This document shows positions 50,521-59,751 of a stretch of DNA of 64,000 bases, piece by piece. The stretch covers positions 1 through 64,000 of the forward strand of contig JABAYY010000086.1 in assembly GCA_018608765.1 (NCBI GenBank). The letters are read 5' to 3'. Origin of the DNA: Flavobacteriaceae bacterium (GTDB taxonomy: Bacteria; Bacteroidota; Bacteroidia; Flavobacteriales; Flavobacteriaceae). The notes beneath the pieces are model-generated. The model was given only the letters and a program-made list of their open reading frames with translations, had not been told where the DNA came from and did not search any database. A program made the translations under genes and the position numbers. Numbering within the stretch: the first letter of the stretch is position 1; every line of letters starts with the position of its first letter.

Positions 50521-51873
50521 TTAAGGTTTTAGGGTAAATATTTGTGACCAACTTTTCTTTTTCAACTTAAGGGTTTTATTCGTTTCAGTATTATATTTTT
50601 TAAGAACCTCCAAGTAGTAGGTTTTATAAAACTCAGGATCAAAATGAGCAATTTCTAAGTGTTCAAGTACATAGTCGATCGTCTTTTTTTGATCCAACCA
50701 ACGGTTAAAAATTTCGTGACGCATTCGAATTCCAAATGTATTAATCCCTAGAAATAGTTGGGTTGATTTGTCAAAAGCCATGGTCAAACATTTTGTTTGA
50801 TCTGGATGCATCCAATGAAAATGAGATTCATTAGGTTTTATATGCTGTTCGCTATTGACCCACCCATAGGTTTGGTATTCAATGTCAAAAAACTTTGCTG
50901 AATTGAACCAATGTCCAGGCGTGTAAAGAGTTTCTTTATTGCAAATAGTTTGGGCGACGGTTTCACCCATAATTCGTCCGGTATACCAAACAGCTTCAAT
51001 AGGTCTTCTACCCTCAACGGCGGAACGTTGTTCTGCACAATCGCCAATGGCATATATGTCTTTAATGTTTGTTTGCAGATTACGATCTACTAAAATGCCA
51101 CGATTTGTTTCAATGTTAGAGTTTGATAAAAACCCAATATTTGGTGAGACACCTGCGGTCAGCCCCACAACATCACATTCAATTTCTTCTGCTGTTTCTG
51201 AAATCACAATCGATTTAACGGAACCATCTGCATTTGAGTTTATTTGTTTTAAATTCGATGCAAGTCGGAGGTCTATCCCATTTTTCCGAATTTCAGTATT
51301 AATCATTTTACTTTCGCCACGAGGCAAAATACCATTCCAATAACTTTCTTCTCTTACTAGAAAAGTGACAGGAATATGACGCGAATGAAACATTTCAGCC
51401 AACTCAATTCCAATCAGTCCTCCACCAACAATGACCGCTCGTTTACAAACGCTGTTGTTAGGGGCGTAGGTTTCTAGGGCGTCTAAATCTTGCTTATGGT
51501 ACAGGCTAACCACCCCTTTTAGGTCTTGACCGGGCCACCCAAATTTATTGGGTTTACTTCCCGTGGCAATGATGAGTTTGTCAAAAGATAGATGTTCGCC
51601 ATCCGAAAAAACAAGGGTCTTTTGAAAGGTGTCAATTTGTTCTACAAATCCTTTTTTTAGAGCGATATCATTTTTTTTCCAAAACCAATCCTCATAAGGT
51701 TGTGTGTGCTTAAACTTCATGTGTCCCATATAGACGTACATCAATGCTGTTCTAGAGAAAAAATAGTCTGTTTCGGAAGAAATGACTGTGATTTTTTTAT
51801 TGGAACGTTTTCGGATATGCCTGGCAGCAGTAATACCTGAAATGCCATTTCCAATAATAGCAATGTGTTCCAT
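50521..51873 (-). CDS. NAD(P)/FAD-dependent pyridine-nucleotide-disulfide oxidoreductase
   Basis: HIAIIGNGISGITAARHIRKRS; AVIVGGGLIGIELAEMFHSR; DIYAIGDCAEQ. Confidence 0.92.
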   Translation of the reverse strand: MEHIAIIGNGISGITAARHIRKRSNKKITVISSETDYFFSRTALMYVYMGHMKFKHTQPYEDWFWKKNDIALKKGFVEQIDTFQKTLVFSDGEHLSFDKLIIATGSKPNKFGWPGQDLKGVVSLYHKQDLDALETYAPNNSVCKRAVIVGGGLIGIELAEMFHSRHIPVTFLVREESYWNGILPRGESKMINTEIRKNGIDLRLASNLKQINSNADGSVKSIVISETAEEIECDVVGLTAGVSPNIGFLSNSNIETNRGILVDRNLQTNIKDIYAIGDCAEQRSAVEGRRPIEAVWYTGRIMGETVAQTICNKETLYTPGHWFNSAKFFDIEYQTYGWVNSEQHIKPNESHFHWMHPDQTKCLTMAFDKSTQLFLGINTFGIRMRHEIFNRWLDQKKTIDYVLEHLEIAHFDPEFYKTYYLEVLKKYNTETNKTLKLKKKSWSQIFTLKP

Positions 51874-51943
51874 GCTAAATGAGTTTATGGGAGTTAGTTC
51901 TTAGAGGTTGATGTTGAAACCCTTAAATTTTAGAATTATAAAG

Positions 51944-52648
51944 TTAATGAATATATTTTATATAATAAGCTTCTAGTTTCTTCGGAGTTGCTCCAAAGAA
52001 TTTTTTTAGGTGAATCACCCAAAAATGATACTGTAATACCCAAACTCCATTGGATTGATACCTTCGAGACGATGTTGTTAGCCAATACGGAAGCACTTCA
52101 AAATCGTACTGTTCATAAAGCTTATAAATCAAATCATTGTCTTCATAAATCACAAAATCTTCATTAAAACAACCTAAATTTTCAAAGGCTGTTTTGTCTA
52201 CAAACAAACTTTGATCACCTCCGCGGCACGATTTCCAGTTGAATTGTGTGAACCAACCTGCAAGTTGTAACCACCAATGGTTGCTGTCAAACTTCATTTT
52301 GAAACAGCCTGTTTTGGAGCCGTTCTGTGTGGCATCTAAAATATACTGGTCAAAGTTTTCTGGAGGGATGGAGTCTGCATGTAAAAAATACAAAACAGTA
52401 CCATTTGATTGTGAAGCTCCAAGGTTCATTTGTTTTGCACGTCCTTTAGGACTGTTTATTAAGACAATCGAAGGCTGTGTTTTTGAAATTTCGGACACTA
52501 TTTCTTGTGATCCATCAGTACTTCCACCGTCTACGACGAGTATTTCCGAAATTGATGCTGTACTGCTGTGAAGCGTTAAATAGTTCAATAAGAAACCTAT
52601 ATTTTCAGCTTCGTTTAATACAGGAATTATAACACTGATACTATTCAT
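51944..52648 (-). CDS. TIGR04283-type arsenosugar biosynthesis glycosyltransferase
   Basis: SVIIPVLNEAENIGFLLNYL; VVDGGSTDGSQEIVSE; GRAKQMNLGASQSNGTVLYFLHADS. Confidence 0.88.
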   Translation of the reverse strand: MNSISVIIPVLNEAENIGFLLNYLTLHSSTASISEILVVDGGSTDGSQEIVSEISKTQPSIVLINSPKGRAKQMNLGASQSNGTVLYFLHADSIPPENFDQYILDATQNGSKTGCFKMKFDSNHWWLQLAGWFTQFNWKSCRGGDQSLFVDKTAFENLGCFNEDFVIYEDNDLIYKLYEQYDFEVLPYWLTTSSRRYQSNGVWVLQYHFWVIHLKKFFGATPKKLEAYYIKYIH

Positions 52649-53345
52649 TCAGAGACCAGTTGTAATTTTGATAGTTAATTTTTGTTTCAGGGAATAGTTT
52701 TACAACACTGTAGCTGTTGAGGTAACTTATAAAGGCATCTCCTTTTGGAAAATCAGACTTAAACCATTTGAAAATTTTTGAAATTGTAATTTCTGATGCT
52801 GTTAAACTATTTTTTGAGGCGTCGTTAATAAACTCTTTTGCAGCCTGATCTAATTGGTCGTTTAAAGTTTCGGACTCATAGGCACAATTCAAAAGTTTTG
52901 GACACGACTCAGAAGCACAAACTATTGCGAAATGAATGCGCGGATCTCCCATAGGTCTTAAAATTTCATGTTCAATCCTTTCTAGTGACATTGATTTACC
53001 ACCTATTTTAAAAAACATTTGCCCCCAAGGTTCACTTATATCCTTGATGCTTTTTATAGGGTAGTTGTCTAGAACCAGTTGAACAGTAAATGCATTATAA
53101 GCATTGATCCAATAGGCTTTTATTTCAGCGTTGTTCCAGCTATCTTTTGGAGGATTTGATGCTAAAACATTAAGATACACCTTGAATGTGTCTCTGTTTT
53201 TTTGCATTTTTTTGTAGTTTACATCTCCATTTTGAGCTACATAAAGCTGTAGGATTTCGGTCCATTTAGAGTGGTCGATTTTTTGCGCACTAACAGTGCA
53301 GAAACACAAAAGTAAGCTATAGATTAAAAAGCGGATCAGTTTCAT
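52641..53345 (-). CDS. DUF547 domain-containing secreted protein
   Basis: Signal peptide; KAYWINAYNAFTVQLVLDNYPIKSIKD; RIHFAIVCASESCPKLLNCAYES. Confidence 0.9.
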   Translation of the reverse strand: MKLIRFLIYSLLLCFCTVSAQKIDHSKWTEILQLYVAQNGDVNYKKMQKNRDTFKVYLNVLASNPPKDSWNNAEIKAYWINAYNAFTVQLVLDNYPIKSIKDISEPWGQMFFKIGGKSMSLERIEHEILRPMGDPRIHFAIVCASESCPKLLNCAYESETLNDQLDQAAKEFINDASKNSLTASEITISKIFKWFKSDFPKGDAFISYLNSYSVVKLFPETKINYQNYNWSLNE

Positions 53346-53357
53346 GTGTGAGTTAGG

Positions 53358-54326
53358 TTAACAGCAACCACCGCCATCATAATGGAATGTGGAGTCGCTA
53401 ATGTAGATGTCGTTTCGGTTTAAGTTTGCTAGGGCAGCAGCGGTTTTATCACAAATGGCTAAAGGTTGATTTTTTACTAAAACATGCCCCGCCTTATCGT
53501 CAAAAAAGTCTTCTTTTCCATAAAAAATGGCTGCTTTTCCTGTGAAAACACACGGGCCGTCTGCAGGCATTGGGTCTTTAATTGCAGCAACTTCAATGGA
53601 TTCAATATAGATCAACTCTTCAGTCTTATAATGTACTGGGTCAAGAACTCTGTAGGGTTTTCGAGCCCTTATTTCAATAGTTCCAAATCCGGCATCTGTG
53701 AGCATTTTCACATATTCCGCAATTGGAATGCTTCCGCTCAAACATAAGGCTCTTAGGCGTTCGTCTTCGCGTAAAGAATCGTTCATGGCTTGCTCACAAG
53801 TGGGGTCGCTCATCACCAATTTCCCATGAGGTTTTAAAACACGGTACATTTCAGAAATTGCTTTTTTAAGTTCTTCGACCTTAAAAATATTAAATAAACA
53901 ATTTTGTGCTGCGACATCAATGCTATTGTCTTCTACAGGTAAGTTGAGCGCATCTCCTTTTTTTAGACTTACAAATTCTTTACTAAACCAAGAGTTTTGT
54001 GCTTCGGCTTCTGCAAAATTTTTCTCGGAGGCGTCCAACATTTCATCCACCACATCCACACCAATCACGCCGTCTTTTTGACGACTGAAATATGCAAATT
54101 GCAACAATTCCATTCCGCCACCCACGCCGACATACAGTATTTTTGGGTTGTTGGTCAGGTCACGTGCATGCACCGTACTTCCACATCCATAATTCATTTC
54201 TTGCATGATTTTAGGAATTTTCAGACCAGGGAGTTCCCAAATAGGGTTGGTGGTACAGCAAAGTCCAATATCAGGACTGAGGGCTGCTTCTTTGTAAACG
54301 TCGTGGGTGGTATCTAGGTAGCTCAT
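53358..54326 (-). CDS. arsM: Arsenosugar-type arsenite methyltransferase ArsM
   Basis: YGCGSTVHARDL; YVGVGGGMELLQFAYFSR; conserved Cys residues; C-terminal YDGGGCC. Confidence 0.9.
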   Translation of the reverse strand: MSYLDTTHDVYKEAALSPDIGLCCTTNPIWELPGLKIPKIMQEMNYGCGSTVHARDLTNNPKILYVGVGGGMELLQFAYFSRQKDGVIGVDVVDEMLDASEKNFAEAEAQNSWFSKEFVSLKKGDALNLPVEDNSIDVAAQNCLFNIFKVEELKKAISEMYRVLKPHGKLVMSDPTCEQAMNDSLREDERLRALCLSGSIPIAEYVKMLTDAGFGTIEIRARKPYRVLDPVHYKTEELIYIESIEVAAIKDPMPADGPCVFTGKAAIFYGKEDFFDDKAGHVLVKNQPLAICDKTAAALANLNRNDIYISDSTFHYDGGGCC

Positions 54327-55141
54327 TCTAGTGTTTTTATCAGTTCTTTAAACAGTGTGATCATATCGGGTTCGGCTTTTGCAGCCATTGCTATAATTTC
54401 TGAAATATCGACAGGTTTTAAATTTTCCGGGTCACATTCATCTGTCAAGACTGAGACGGCTGCCACTCTTAATTGAAGGTGATTTGCTACAATAATTTCG
54501 GGAACAGTACTCATGCCTACGGCATCCCCGCCCATGAGGTTTAGCATCTTATATTCTGCACGTGTTTCGAGTTGAGGTCCCACAACACTCACATAGACCC
54601 CTTTGTGCAATGTAATATTATTTTTAAGGGCAATAGATTCAAAGTGTGCGTTGAGCGTGACGTCATAAGGTGCACTCATATCTACAAAACGTTCCCCTAA
54701 ATGTTCCACGCCTTTAAATGCTAATGGAGAGCTGCCTTGTAAATTGATATGATCCTCAATCAACATCAGTTCTCCTTTGTTGTAATCTAAATTTAGGGCT
54801 CCAGAAGCATTGGAAACCAAAAGCGTCGAAATTCCCAAGTCCTTCATAATACGGACGGGATAGGTCACATCTTGCAGTGTGTAACCTTCGTATAGGTGAA
54901 AGCGTCCTTGCATGATGATTGCTTTTTTTCCTTCTAGAATCCCATAGATTAATTTTCCTTTATGAAATTCAACCGTTGCTGTTGGGAAGTTAGGAATGTG
55001 ATTGTAACTCACTTCTTTAATAATTTCAACATGGTCTAAAAGCTGGCCTAGACCAGTGCCAAGTATAATTCCAATTTCAGGCGATTCAAAGCCTTTTTCT
55101 TTTAGATAATTCGAGGTGTCTTCAATAAGTTTCTTCATCAT
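54323..55141 (-). CDS. Purine nucleoside phosphorylase
   Basis: GIILGTGLGQLLDHVEI; LVSNASGALN; GDAVGMSTVPEIIVANH. Confidence 0.95.
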   Translation of the reverse strand: MMKKLIEDTSNYLKEKGFESPEIGIILGTGLGQLLDHVEIIKEVSYNHIPNFPTATVEFHKGKLIYGILEGKKAIIMQGRFHLYEGYTLQDVTYPVRIMKDLGISTLLVSNASGALNLDYNKGELMLIEDHINLQGSSPLAFKGVEHLGERFVDMSAPYDVTLNAHFESIALKNNITLHKGVYVSVVGPQLETRAEYKMLNLMGGDAVGMSTVPEIIVANHLQLRVAAVSVLTDECDPENLKPVDISEIIAMAAKAEPDMITLFKELIKTLE

Positions 55142-55743
55142 TCTTTTATTGTTTTTATCAGTTCTGGATGTGCTTTTAGATCTTCATATGTGTCAATGTC
55201 GTTCAAGGCTTCCAAAAGTTCAACGTTTTGTGGTTCTAAGTCTTTTAAAGTGGTTTCTAAAACCGAATCAGTTCCCCATTGTTTATTTTTAAATATAGCG
55301 GGGTAGAGTTTTTTCATTCCTAACAAATAATAACCTCCATCGATTGAGGGCCCTATAACAACATCGTGATGTTCTAAAGCCTTTAGGGCATCTTCAATAT
55401 GGGTGGGGTTCAAATCATACAAATCACTCCCCACAATCACCACGTTTTCATACGAGTTCTTAAAAGCCGTCTCAAAAGCATCTTCCATCCGCGCGCCTAA
55501 ATCAGCTCCTTTTTGCAACTTTTTTTGATACACTGTCTCACACCATAAGTCGCTGTGCTGTACTTCTTCCGAGTAATATACGACTTTATCCCCAGAGATT
55601 ACATTTAAAACAGACTCGGTATGTTGGAGTAAAATAGTATATACTTTTAAGGCATTGCTATCTCCAATAGTTTTGGCAAGTCGTGTTTTGACTTTCCCTA
55701 ACTCTGGATTTCTCACAAAAACAAGAATCAAATTTTCACTCAT
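55138..55743 (-). CDS. TIGR04282-type arsenosugar biosynthesis glycosyltransferase
   Basis: ILVFVRNPELGKVKTRLAKTIGD; VIVGSDLYDLNPTHIEDALKAL; GPSIDGGYYLLGM. Confidence 0.9.
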   Translation of the reverse strand: MSENLILVFVRNPELGKVKTRLAKTIGDSNALKVYTILLQHTESVLNVISGDKVVYYSEEVQHSDLWCETVYQKKLQKGADLGARMEDAFETAFKNSYENVVIVGSDLYDLNPTHIEDALKALEHHDVVIGPSIDGGYYLLGMKKLYPAIFKNKQWGTDSVLETTLKDLEPQNVELLEALNDIDTYEDLKAHPELIKTIKE

Positions 55744-56227
55744 ATACTTTAGTTCCTTTTAATAAGTAGCTCCCCCAAGATTTTGAATACGCATGTACTT
55801 TTGAAGTTTCTTGGGTGTTGTTGTAAACAGCCTTGCCTTTATTAACCCATTCAAAAATGCCTCCATACAAATTGTAAACTGCTGTATAGCCTTCTGCTAT
55901 GAGTTGTTTGCCAATAATTTCAGAGCGTATGCCAAGCGAACAATACACCACAATCATTGTGTCTTTATCATTCGGAAGGTTGGTTGTTTTTGATAACTTT
56001 AATCCTTTAAATCCCAGATGAATAGCATGCTCTAAATGGCTAATTTGATATTCTTCTTCTTCACGCGCATCAAAAAGGAAGGGCTGTGTTGTGAGGTTAG
56101 AGAGATCATCGACATATATGTATGGTACAGAATGGTCATTGTATTTGTTTAGCACTTCTTGAATCGAGTCTTGACTCAATCCCTTGGCGCATATCAGACC
56201 TATTGCTATAAAAATTAGTTTCTTCAT
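55736..56227 (-). CDS. Rhodanese-like domain protein, exported
   Basis: Signal peptide; FLFDAREEEEYQISHLEHAIHLGF; VYCSLGIRSEIIGKQL active-site Cys loop. Confidence 0.9.
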   Translation of the reverse strand: MKKLIFIAIGLICAKGLSQDSIQEVLNKYNDHSVPYIYVDDLSNLTTQPFLFDAREEEEYQISHLEHAIHLGFKGLKLSKTTNLPNDKDTMIVVYCSLGIRSEIIGKQLIAEGYTAVYNLYGGIFEWVNKGKAVYNNTQETSKVHAYSKSWGSYLLKGTKVYE

Positions 56228-56231
56228 TTTG

Positions 56232-57287
56232 TTAAGCTACGGTTCCTTGGCAGCTACTTCCTGCACCAGCTGTACAGCCATAACAGTGTTGCGAAATACA
56301 AATAGAACGTTTATTAAGGGTCTCTTTATTAAAATCACTAATGTGTTGCACAGGGCTGTTAACTTTTAATTCTAACATTTGATTAAAATCACAGTCATAG
56401 AGCCATCCATCCCAACTCACTGAAAGTGTATTGGTACACATCACATTGTCCACAGCTGCAGGATTAAAAGCCTCCACTAGATTATACATATAGTCTTCGT
56501 AATTTTCAGAGGCTATTAAATAATCTAAAAAACGACTGATAGGGAGGTTGGTAATTGAAAATAGATGATGAAATTGAATGTCAAAATTAGTAAATAAAGC
56601 TTTTTTGAAATCCGCTTTTAAGGCTGTTTGGTCTCCCGGCAGAAAAGCTCCAGAGGGATTGTAAACTAAATCGAGTTTAAGCTCGGAACCTGGCATGCCG
56701 TAGCCGACTGCGTTCAACATTTTTAAAGCTTTAATGGAGGCATCAAAAACACCATCGCCTCGTTGTTTGTCTGTTTTTCCCTCCGTCCAGTGTGGCATTG
56801 ACGATATGACATGTACCTTGTGTTTCTTAAAAAATTCTGGTAAATCGTTGTATTTTTTATTGGCGGTAATGATGGTCAGATTAGAACGTACAATGACGTC
56901 TTTGACCCCAACTTTGGTAGCTTCTTCTACAAACCATCTGAAATCAGGGTTCATTTCTGGGGCACCGCCCGTAAGATCTAGGGTATGTGCACCCGTCATA
57001 CTGATCACATCCAAACACTGTTGCATGGTTTGGCGGGTCATGATTTCTTTGCGATCGGGACCGGCATCCACGTGGCAATGGGCACACACTTGGTTACACA
57101 TATAGCCGACATTGATTTGTAAAATTTCTAATGTTTTAGGCAGTAATGGAAACTTGTTTATAGTTTTTAATTTTGAACGAAAGGTGGGGAGTTCCTCATT
57201 TTGAAAGATGCCATTCGATAAAATTTCTAATTGACGTTTGGCATTGGCAAGTTCATTTTCGCGTTTTTTTAGAGATTTCAATTGCAT
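56232..57287 (-). CDS. arsS: Arsenosugar biosynthesis radical SAM protein ArsS
   Basis: NVGYMCNQVCAHCHVDAGPDRKEIM (CxxxCxxC); DLTGGAPEMNP; C-terminal CISQHCYGCTAGAGSSCQG. Confidence 0.93.
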   Translation of the reverse strand: MQLKSLKKRENELANAKRQLEILSNGIFQNEELPTFRSKLKTINKFPLLPKTLEILQINVGYMCNQVCAHCHVDAGPDRKEIMTRQTMQQCLDVISMTGAHTLDLTGGAPEMNPDFRWFVEEATKVGVKDVIVRSNLTIITANKKYNDLPEFFKKHKVHVISSMPHWTEGKTDKQRGDGVFDASIKALKMLNAVGYGMPGSELKLDLVYNPSGAFLPGDQTALKADFKKALFTNFDIQFHHLFSITNLPISRFLDYLIASENYEDYMYNLVEAFNPAAVDNVMCTNTLSVSWDGWLYDCDFNQMLELKVNSPVQHISDFNKETLNKRSICISQHCYGCTAGAGSSCQGTVA

Positions 57288-57290
57288 CGG

Positions 57291-57626
57291 TTACATGGAT
57301 AATTTTTTATACTTATTCATCATTTGTACACTGTGAACGAGAGTTGCGCCACTTTCAATAGCTGCACCGGCATGGACTGCTTCCATCATTTCTTCTTTCG
57401 TGATGCCTCGTTTTAAGCCATCTTGCGTATAAGCGTCTATACAATACGGACATTTTACTACATGAGATACTGCTAGGGCAATGAGCGATTTCTCACGTGC
57501 GCTTAACGCCCCTTCCTCAAAGACGCTTCCATAATAGTCAAAGAATTTTTTCCCGAGTTCTTCACTCCATTCTGTGATGTTTCCAAATTTTCGTAAATCC
57601 GAGGGTTCATAATAGGTATTACTCAT
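57291..57626 (-). CDS. Arsenosugar-associated carboxymuconolactone-decarboxylase/peroxidase-like protein
   Basis: SLIALAVSHVVKCPYCIDAYTQDGLKRGITKEEMMEAVHAGAAI; ORF extends to 57752 but the MSNTYYEPSDLRKFG start is likelier. Confidence 0.88.
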   Translation of the reverse strand: MSNTYYEPSDLRKFGNITEWSEELGKKFFDYYGSVFEEGALSAREKSLIALAVSHVVKCPYCIDAYTQDGLKRGITKEEMMEAVHAGAAIESGATLVHSVQMMNKYKKLSM

Positions 57627-57674
57627 GTTTGTGTGTTTAAAACTGTTTTTATAATATTTTTTAAAACTAGTGAA

Positions 57675-57727
57675 AATTCTCCGAAATCCCTCAAATTCTC
57701 CGAAATCCCTCAAATTCTCCGAAATCC
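57675..57727. repeat. 19-bp tandem direct repeat, about 2.8 copies, upstream of the arsenosugar operon
   Basis: AATTCTCCGAAATCCCTCA x2 then AATTCTCCGAAATCC. Confidence 0.95.
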
Positions 57728-57990
57728 ATAGAAACTCAGTTCTGTACTCCATTTAAACACCTTTAGCGAACCATACAAAACTACAACAGTGCCTTGTGTT
57801 TTTGTTTGCGAATTTTTATTGCAAAATGCAAGTTAGTTAAATTATTTATATTTTTATCAGGTTAATATGAGGATTTTACTGATTTTTATCTAAAAAATTA
57901 AAGAATGTATATTTTTTGTTGTGGTTAAAAATTAGTGCATCAAGAGGTGTGTTTCTTAATATTGGTGTATAACCCTTAAATCTATTTATT

Positions 57991-59280
57991 ATGAAAAAAA
58001 TTACTTTATTATTAATTGCAATGATCAGCTATGTTGGTTATTCTCAAAGCACTATTGACTTTGAAACAGGAGGTGTAGGTGCTGCTTGGACTTGGACTGT
58101 AGATCAAAATGGCACTAACCCTGCACTCGAATTTGTTGCCAACCCAAACACAACAGGAAATACTTCTGCGATGACAGCTAAATTGACTGCACAAACAGCT
58201 GGACAAGCATGGGCCTTAACTTACTCTGATGGAATTGGTAGCTTTACCTTTGATGCAAATAACAGTCTTGTGAAAATGTGGGTAAGAAAAGATGTTGCTA
58301 CTGATGTTGCTATTAAATTTGAAATCCCTGGTGGAATAAATAAAGAAGTCAAAGCATCAACTACCGTGACAAATGGAGATTGGGAAGAATTATCTTTCGA
58401 TTTTAGTTCTGTCATTGGGAGTACTTACAGTCGAATTGTAATCATCCCTGATTTTTTAGTTCGAACTTCAGATCACATTGTTTATTTTGATCAAATCACA
58501 TTCAATCCCGGGACTCCGGCGGCAACTCCTACAACAAATGCTCCAATACCACCAACGCGAGTAGCTACGGATGTCATTTCAATTTACATTGATTCCTACA
58601 CTAATATAAATGTAACAAATTTCAATCCAGGTTGGGGGCAATCAGGATCTGTTGATACCACCTTTGATCCAACGGGAAATGGAACTAACACAGTTCTTGC
58701 TTATACAAATTTTAATTATCAAGGAACGGAATTTAGCGTCCAAGATGCTTCTGGAATGGAAAACCTGCACGTCGATGTCTGGACTGATACTACAGGAGCA
58801 GTTCTTAAAGTATCTCCAATAAATGATAATGCAAATGGGGGTACTGGAGTTGGCGAATTACTTGTTAACGTACCCATAGTTAATGCCGGCTGGAGTTCTG
58901 TGGACATTACTAAAAGTTCTTTTACTGGAATGGTATGGGATAAATTGTATCAACTTAAATTCAGTGGCCAATCAGGAACAAACCCATCAAATGTTTATAT
59001 TGATAACATCTACTTTTGGAAAGCAGCAACTGCTGACTTAGATGAGGCTTCTTTAAACTCCATAAAAATGCACCCGAACCCAGCAAGTGGAATCGTGAAA
59101 TTCTCAACGACATTAGGAGATGCTTTAAGTGTTTCTGTATTTGATTTATTAGGAAAGCAGGTCATCCCCGTTCAAACCATAAAATCAGAGCTAAATATTT
59201 CTGCACTAAACCCTGGAATGTATTTTGTGAATATGGTACAAGGAGCAAGCTCGGTTACTAAAAAATTACTTGTAAATTAA
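57991..59280 (+). CDS. Secreted T9SS sorting-domain protein with two beta-sandwich (CBM-like) regions
   Basis: Signal peptide; YSRIVIIPDFLVRTSDHIVYFDQITF; C-terminal IKMHPNPASGIVKFS...LNPGMYFVNMVQGASSVTKKLLVN. Confidence 0.8.
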   Translation: MKKITLLLIAMISYVGYSQSTIDFETGGVGAAWTWTVDQNGTNPALEFVANPNTTGNTSAMTAKLTAQTAGQAWALTYSDGIGSFTFDANNSLVKMWVRKDVATDVAIKFEIPGGINKEVKASTTVTNGDWEELSFDFSSVIGSTYSRIVIIPDFLVRTSDHIVYFDQITFNPGTPAATPTTNAPIPPTRVATDVISIYIDSYTNINVTNFNPGWGQSGSVDTTFDPTGNGTNTVLAYTNFNYQGTEFSVQDASGMENLHVDVWTDTTGAVLKVSPINDNANGGTGVGELLVNVPIVNAGWSSVDITKSSFTGMVWDKLYQLKFSGQSGTNPSNVYIDNIYFWKAATADLDEASLNSIKMHPNPASGIVKFSTTLGDALSVSVFDLLGKQVIPVQTIKSELNISALNPGMYFVNMVQGASSVTKKLLVN

Positions 59281-59310
59281 GTTGTTACTAACCAACCCAA
59301 CTTTAATTTC

Positions 59311-59345
59311 AAAGAAGCTTCCAGCAATGGAGGCTTCTTTTTTTG
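59311..59345 (+). terminator. Terminator hairpin
   Basis: AAAGAAGCTTCC-AGCAAT-GGAGGCTTCTTTTTTT. Confidence 0.85.
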
Positions 59346-59715
59346 TTCGTAATGTTTTTAGAATTCTCCACGTTGTATAGTTTTTCGGGCTTATCAATAT
59401 GCTCATAGTGAATTGTATACCAACAATTTTCTGCTATTGTTGAGTTGTTTTAAATCATCCCCTTTTTTTTGATGTGATGTATTTAAATCATTTTAGCAAT
59501 AAAATGTTTAATATATATAACACAACATTAAACGTAATGAGCTATACAACTCCCATACACTTTCTTTTATTATTAGCACTTAACATAAATTTATGATTTT
59601 ATAATTGCTAATATTTACAGGTGATATTTATGAATCCTTGCGTTTCAGGCTTGTAAAATTGACAGTGTATGTATTTTGTATTGCTTTGTTTAAGTATAAT
59701 ACATTAAGTTTAAAC

Positions 59716-59723
59716 TATATTTG
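59716..59723 (+). promoter_or_regulatory. -7 box of the 59752 gene
   Basis: TATATTTG. Confidence 0.5.
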
Positions 59724-59751
59724 AACTTAATTTAACTTAAAACTATATTAT

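Noticed and set aside
57675-57727. Possible CRISPR-like array
   Set aside because: Repeats are directly abutting with no spacers
57291-57752. 153-aa version of the CMD protein starting at 57752
   Set aside because: The extra 42 residues come from the tandem repeat and spacer; MSNTYYEPSDLRKFG at 57626 fits the family start
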